A stretch of DNA of 8,700 nucleotides from positions 1 to 8,700 of the forward strand of contig JAIRSN010000071.1 in NCBI GenBank assembly GCA_031255425.1, written 5' to 3'. The notes under the pieces were generated by a model. The model had not been told where the DNA came from. It worked only from the letters and a program-made list of their open reading frames with translations, and did no database searches. How positions within the stretch are numbered: the stretch's first letter is position 1; each line of letters opens with the position of its first letter. Below, one piece after another: positions 6,454-8,700 of the stretch. A program made the position numbers and the translations under genes. The stretch is from Dysgonamonadaceae bacterium. Lineage in GTDB: Bacteria; Bacteroidota; Bacteroidia; Bacteroidales; Azobacteroidaceae.

Positions 6454-6457
6454 TAAT

Positions 6458-6477
6458 CGTTTGAAACCGGTCAAACG
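6458..6477 (+). promoter_or_regulatory. Inverted repeat at the predicted cusA transcription start
   Basis: CGTTTGA and TCAAACG form a perfect 7-bp inverted repeat around AACCGG, beginning four bases after the -7 element. Its position suits either an operator that blocks initiation (for example for a metal-responsive repressor) or a 5'-end stem-loop in the mRNA. Which of these applies cannot be read from the sequence. Confidence 0.5.
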
Positions 6478-6505
6478 CATCATTCATAACTTATAATTTA
6501 TCAAC

Positions 6506-8700
6506 GTGTTTCACAAGATCATCAGGTACTTCCTTTACAACAGAACAATTACCGTTTTATTATTCTTTCTCGTTATCCTTTGGGGGATTTCGGTCGCCCC
6601 GTTTAACTGGCACAGAGGCTGGTTGCCGCACGATCCGGTTCCGGTGGATGCGATTCCGGATATAGGCGAGAACCAGCAGATCGTTGCCACCGAGTGGATG
6701 GGACGCTCGCCGAAAGATATGCAGGACCAGGTTACGTATCCGCTTACCAGCTCGTTGCTCGGTATTCCGGGTGTGAAAACGATCCGTAGCACGTCGATGT
6801 TCGGGATGTCGTTTATCTATATTATCTTCGACGACGACGTGGAGTTCTACTGGAGCCGTTCGCGCATCCTGGAGAAGCTCAACTCCCTGCCCGCCGGCAC
6901 GTTGCCCGAAGGCGTCCAACCCGCCCTGGGTCCCGACGCCACCGCCCTCGGGCAAATCTTCTGGTACACACTCGAAGGCAGGAACCCCGAAACCGGCGAA
7001 CCTGCCGGCGGCTGGGACCCCGACGAGTTGCGGAGCTTGCAGGACTTTTATGTGAAATACGCCCTCTCCGCTGCCGAAGGCGTTTCGGAAGTAGCGTCCG
7101 TCGGCGGGTTTGTGAAAGAATACCAGGTGGAAATCAATCCGGATGCGATGCGCGCCTACCGCGTCGACGTGATGGACATAATGAATGCCATCCAAAAGAG
7201 CAACCTCGACATCGGCGCCGAAACAATCGAAATGAATAAGGTGGAATACTTGGTGCGCGGATTGGGATACATAAAGAATGTCGCCGATCTGGAAGAAGCC
7301 CCGGTGGCTGTCCGGGACGGCGTTCCCGTCCGGATAAAAGACGTCGCCTTTGTGAACCTGGGACCGGCAACCCGGCGGGGCGGACTGGACAAGGAAGGCG
7401 TAGAGGCAGTAGGCGGCGTGGTGGTGGCGCGTTACGGATCGAACCCGATGCAGGTGATCGACAACATCAAAGCGAAAGTGGCGGCGATGGAGGCGGGGCT
7501 GCCCCGGAAAACGCTTGCCGACGGCACGGTCTCGAAGGTGACGCTCGTCCCCTTTTACGACCGTTCGGGCTTGATACGGGAGACGGTCGGCACGCTCGAA
7601 ACCGCTTTGTTGCACGAAATCCTGATCTGTATCATCGTCGTGATTATCCTGCTGTTCAACCTGCGGGCTTCGCTGATTATCTCCGGAATCCTGCCGGTGG
7701 CAGTGCTTTCGGCATTTATCCTGATGCGTTATACCGGCGTGGAGGCAAACATCGTGGCGCTGTCGGGCATCGCCATTGCCATCGGGGTGATGGTGGATGT
7801 GGGCGTGGTGCTGGTCGAAAGCATTGTCCGGAACCGAAACGAGAACCCCTCCGTCCGGGGAGGGACGGCATTGGCGGAACTGATCTTCCGAAGCGTCCGG
7901 GAAGTCGCCGGCGCCCTGTCCGTCGGGATGCTGACAACGATTATCAGCTTCCTGCCGGTCTTTGTATTGCAGGCGCAGGAAGGCAAACTGTTCGCGCCGC
8001 TGGCTTATACAAAGACGTTTGCGCTGGTGTCGGCGTTTGTCTTCGGATTCGTTTTCCTGCCCGCCATTGCCTGGTTTGTCTTTTCAAAACCCGCCCGCCC
8101 GCAGCAAAGGCTCCCGCTTGCCGGCAACCGGAAGCGGATCAAGCGGGGCGCCGCCATCGCCTGCCTGCTGCCGGTACTCTATTTCCTTACCTCCCACTGG
8201 CTGCCGGTGGGAACGCAGGCGGGATTCGGCCTAAACTTCGCTTTCGTGGTTCTTTCCATCGGAATAATCCTGGCGATTCTCTGGCTGCTGGTAATCTATT
8301 ACGAACGGATCCTGCGCTGGTGCCTTTCCAACCGCTGGAAGTTTATGTCCATCCCCCTTGTCCTGCTGCTTATGGGCGGATTGGTCTGGCGTACGATGGG
8401 GGAAGAGTTTATGCCCAGCCTCAACGAAGGTTCCTTCCTTCTGATGCCTACCAGCATGCCGCATACGGGAATCGAACAAAACCTGCAACTGATCCGGACG
8501 GTAGACAAGCGGGTTTCTTCCATCCCCGAAATAGAAATGACGGTCGGCAAATGGGGGCGGGTCAACTCGGCGCTCGACCCCGCGCCCGTGCAGATGTTCG
8601 AAAACACCATCAATTATCGCCCGGAATACAGGCTGGACGAAGACGGCCGCCGCCAACGCTTCAAAGTAAACGGGGAAGGAGCGTTCGTCCTGACGGACGG
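6506..8700 (+). CDS. cusA: CusA/CzcA-type heavy-metal RND efflux pump (3' end cut by window edge)
   Basis: Inner-membrane proton-driven pump of the HME-RND family, which works with a periplasmic adaptor and an outer-membrane channel; 731 residues are seen. The start is GTG at 6506 (VFHKIIRYFLYNRTITVLL), because an in-frame stop lies just upstream and the next in-frame ATG is inside the porter domain. TM1 is about residues 13-30. The periplasmic porter domain follows, with VDAIPDIGENQQIV and later VPFYDRSGLIRETVGTLE, and then TM2 (371-386), TM3 and TM4. TM4 contains AIGVMVDVGVVLVES, where D431 matches the proton-relay D405 of E. coli CusA. M647 (LLMPTSMP) and M697 (APVQM) are 50 residues apart, the same spacing I recall for the Cu(I)/Ag(I)-binding M573 and M623 of CusA, so Cu/Ag export is more likely than Zn/Co. 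Two extra hydrophobic segments (549-567 and 576-597) are inserted before TM7. Adaptor and channel genes probably lie to the right. Confidence 0.93.
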   Translation, partial: MFHKIIRYFLYNRTITVLLFFLVILWGISVAPFNWHRGWLPHDPVPVDAIPDIGENQQIVATEWMGRSPKDMQDQVTYPLTSSLLGIPGVKTIRSTSMFGMSFIYIIFDDDVEFYWSRSRILEKLNSLPAGTLPEGVQPALGPDATALGQIFWYTLEGRNPETGEPAGGWDPDELRSLQDFYVKYALSAAEGVSEVASVGGFVKEYQVEINPDAMRAYRVDVMDIMNAIQKSNLDIGAETIEMNKVEYLVRGLGYIKNVADLEEAPVAVRDGVPVRIKDVAFVNLGPATRRGGLDKEGVEAVGGVVVARYGSNPMQVIDNIKAKVAAMEAGLPRKTLADGTVSKVTLVPFYDRSGLIRETVGTLETALLHEILICIIVVIILLFNLRASLIISGILPVAVLSAFILMRYTGVEANIVALSGIAIAIGVMVDVGVVLVESIVRNRNENPSVRGGTALAELIFRSVREVAGALSVGMLTTIISFLPVFVLQAQEGKLFAPLAYTKTFALVSAFVFGFVFLPAIAWFVFSKPARPQQRLPLAGNRKRIKRGAAIACLLPVLYFLTSHWLPVGTQAGFGLNFAFVVLSIGIILAILWLLVIYYERILRWCLSNRWKFMSIPLVLLLMGGLVWRTMGEEFMPSLNEGSFLLMPTSMPHTGIEQNLQLIRTVDKRVSSIPEIEMTVGKWGRVNSALDPAPVQMFENTINYRPEYRLDEDGRRQRFKVNGEGAFVLTD

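Noticed and set aside
5947..6487. Three overlapping minus-strand open frames across the repeat array, encoding ARASHFST-like peptide repeats
   Set aside because: They exist because the repeat period is near 42 bp and the unit has no stop in those frames. The frame shifts wherever unit length is 40, 41 or 43, the starts are arbitrary, and the peptide has no recognisable domain.
6560..7615. Long minus-strand open frame (351 codons) opposite cusA
   Set aside because: It is antisense to a well-supported RND pump. Its His/Arg/Gly-rich composition is typical of a shadow of a GC-rich gene, and no domain is recognisable.

Overview
The window looks like chromosomal DNA from a member of the Bacteroidales (phylum Bacteroidota). 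The evidence is threefold. A DUF4494 protein is present, a family known essentially only from this phylum. Both ends of the only long gene-free gap carry a close match to the Bacteroidota -7 promoter element TAnnTTTG. The EngB, CPBP and CusA sequences also read like Bacteroidales homologues. The genus cannot be fixed from the sequence alone.

Layout: positions 1-5934 are filled by seven minus-strand genes, packed with spacers of 4-24 bp or with overlaps. They very probably form one leftward operon. In transcription order they are: engB (ribosome-assembly GTPase), a guanine-deaminase-like enzyme, a DUF4494 protein, a YggS/PLPBP pyridoxal-phosphate homeostasis protein, a dihydroorotate-dehydrogenase-like flavoprotein without the usual catalytic Cys/Ser, a CPBP (Abi/CAAX) membrane protease, and a secreted GH2 beta-glucuronidase whose last few codons fall outside the window. 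Positions 5935-6505 hold no convincing protein gene. They contain the engB promoter, a 22-bp homopurine tract, a tandem array of seven full units plus a partial eighth (unit about 42 bp), a small hairpin followed by CTTTTG, a consensus promoter, and an inverted repeat at the predicted transcription start. From 6506 to the right edge, a GTG-started gene on the plus strand encodes a CusA-type heavy-metal RND efflux pump (first 731 residues seen).

How it fits together: the leftward operon is mostly housekeeping (ribosome assembly, B6 homeostasis, nucleobase metabolism), with a membrane protease and a glycan-degrading enzyme attached at the end. The rightward unit is probably the start of a Cu(I)/Ag(I) efflux operon whose adaptor and outer-membrane partners would lie beyond 8700. 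The two units are divergent and separated by the repeat array. That array is the least explained element here: its units share a fixed 5' core but carry two exchangeable 3' tails, one of which completes a 7-bp hairpin. I see no transposase, CRISPR array, tRNA or rRNA, and no clear novel multi-gene system.
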